DNA of 64,000 nucleotides from an uncultured bacterium (GTDB lineage Bacteria; Cyanobacteriota; Vampirovibrionia; Gastranaerophilales; Gastranaerophilaceae). The stretch's first letter is position 1; the number at the start of each line of letters is the position of its first letter. A program made the translations under genes and the position numbers. Below are positions 63,445-64,000 of this stretch, piece after piece. The stretch covers positions 17,835-81,834 of the forward strand of contig CASDWY010000012.1 of the NCBI GenBank assembly GCA_949284985.1. Direction: 5' to 3'. The notes below the pieces were generated by a model. That model had not been told where the DNA came from and did no database searches. It worked only from the letters and a program-made list of their open reading frames with translations.

Positions 63445-64000
63445 TTAATAATTCATCGCATCCTCCTCTAGCACTCTGCCTGCACAGTAAAAACCTTTGT
63501 CATACCAACTATCTTTATTAACATTTTCAGTTGTACATTGGTTATTATTTCTCCAGTAGTATCCTTCACCATGTATATCAGCATATAATTTTGAGCCCCA
63601 AGGAATAACAGTACCTTGAGGAATGCCATATCTGTTTTCTTCGTATTGGCTTGTTATTTCAAAAACAAATTGATCTCTACCGTATTTATTAGGACCTGTA
63701 AAACCATTTACATCAATACCAATAGTTGATGCTCCAGCAAAAATCATCCCATCATTAGTTATAAATGAGCCACGATAACTTGTCGGATTGTGATATTGTA
63801 GTATTTGTTTACATGTTTCATCAGTTGAGTCGTAATAACACAGTTTATTAATTTTAAATTGTTTAGAGAGTAGATATGTTCTTTTGTTGCCACGATTACC
63901 ATTAAACTCCTGCCCATCAATGTTTGTTACGTCACTAACCCATTGCCCATTTTCATCATAGTGCCATCCTTCATTCCACCCAACACAGTCAAAATCCCCA
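63445..64000 (-). CDS. Type IV prepilin-like protein (5' end outside window)
   Basis: The frame is open from the right edge to the stop at 63445 (about 184 residues seen); the first in-window ATG (63747) is internal. The segment IGIDVNGFTGPNKYGRDQFVFEI is typical of type IV pilin/pseudopilin C-terminal domains with the calcium-site-like DVNG..GPN motif, and four or more cysteines suggest disulfides. The hydrophobic prepilin N-terminus would lie beyond the window. Probably part of a pilus or type II secretion-like system. Confidence 0.75.
   Translation of the reverse strand, partial: GDFDCVGWNEGWHYDENGQWVSDVTNIDGQEFNGNRGNKRTYLLSKQFKINKLCYYDSTDETCKQILQYHNPTSYRGSFITNDGMIFAGASTIGIDVNGFTGPNKYGRDQFVFEITSQYEENRYGIPQGTVIPWGSKLYADIHGEGYYWRNNNQCTTENVNKDSWYDKGFYCAGRVLEEDAMNY

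Overview
This is a low-GC bacterial chromosome segment with tightly packed operons. The gene content (flagellar-type type III export genes, c-di-GMP signalling, prepilin-like protein, SecA without a C-terminal zinc motif, many lineage-specific small proteins) fits a non-photosynthetic cyanobacterial relative such as Gastranaerophilales/Vampirovibrionia. That placement is an inference from gene content; the window has no marker that proves it.

Region 1 (1-16.3 kb) is an accessory island ending at a tRNA-Ile(GAU) gene. It holds a type I restriction-modification M subunit (cut by the window edge) and S subunit, small phage-like ORFs including one broken by an in-frame stop, and a lone PD-(D/E)XK-like protein. 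A seven-gene minus-strand unit follows: HAD-like phosphatase, MuA-like DDE transposase, MuB-like ATPase, a protein resembling a tyrosine-recombinase core-binding domain without a catalytic domain, a terminase-small-subunit-like HTH protein, McrB and McrC. Two Xre repressors diverge from it behind paired operators, followed by a 210-bp tandem repeat rich in GTGCAA words. Next to the tRNA, an 83/84-bp direct repeat brackets a 2.5-kb cassette with a two-gene HTH-ImmA/IrrE module. I read region 1 as nested mobile DNA carrying defence genes.

Region 2 (16.4-22.7 kb) has enolase, a long coiled-coil protein with a duplicated and frameshifted C-terminus, a GAF/HD-GYP protein whose HD pair is lost, and an alpha/beta-hydrolase-like exported protein with an altered catalytic set.

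Region 3 (22.8-31.1 kb) is one operon: FlgC, lytic transglycosylase, FliE, FliF, a divergent protein in the FliG position, FliH, an export gate and FliI. The gate carries injectisome (SctV) signature residues, not flagellar ones. Region 5 (48.0-53.9 kb) is a second export operon: FliP, FliQ, FliR, FlhB, canonical FlhA, a PilZ protein and a small membrane protein. The window therefore has one visible set of FliPQR/FlhB but two different FlhA-family gates, the most unusual feature of the core region.

Region 4 (31.1-48.0 kb) has a GT-C-like membrane protein, RimO, an exported protein, SecA, an RpfG-like REC/HD-GYP regulator, TpiA, TPR proteins, an amidohydrolase-fold protein that has lost all its metal ligands, a multi-spanning membrane protein and a pair of GNAT-like paralogues. 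Region 6 (53.9-64 kb) has a sensor kinase plus REC/HD-GYP pair, PNPase, PGK, a second kinase/receiver pair, small unknown proteins, the GTPase EngB and a pilin-like gene running off the right edge.

Several genes have a well-placed -10 hexamer 6-8 bases before the start codon and no Shine-Dalgarno sequence, which suggests leaderless transcripts. Strong rho-independent terminators follow enolase, the exported protein at 34.9 kb, SecA, TpiA and PGK.
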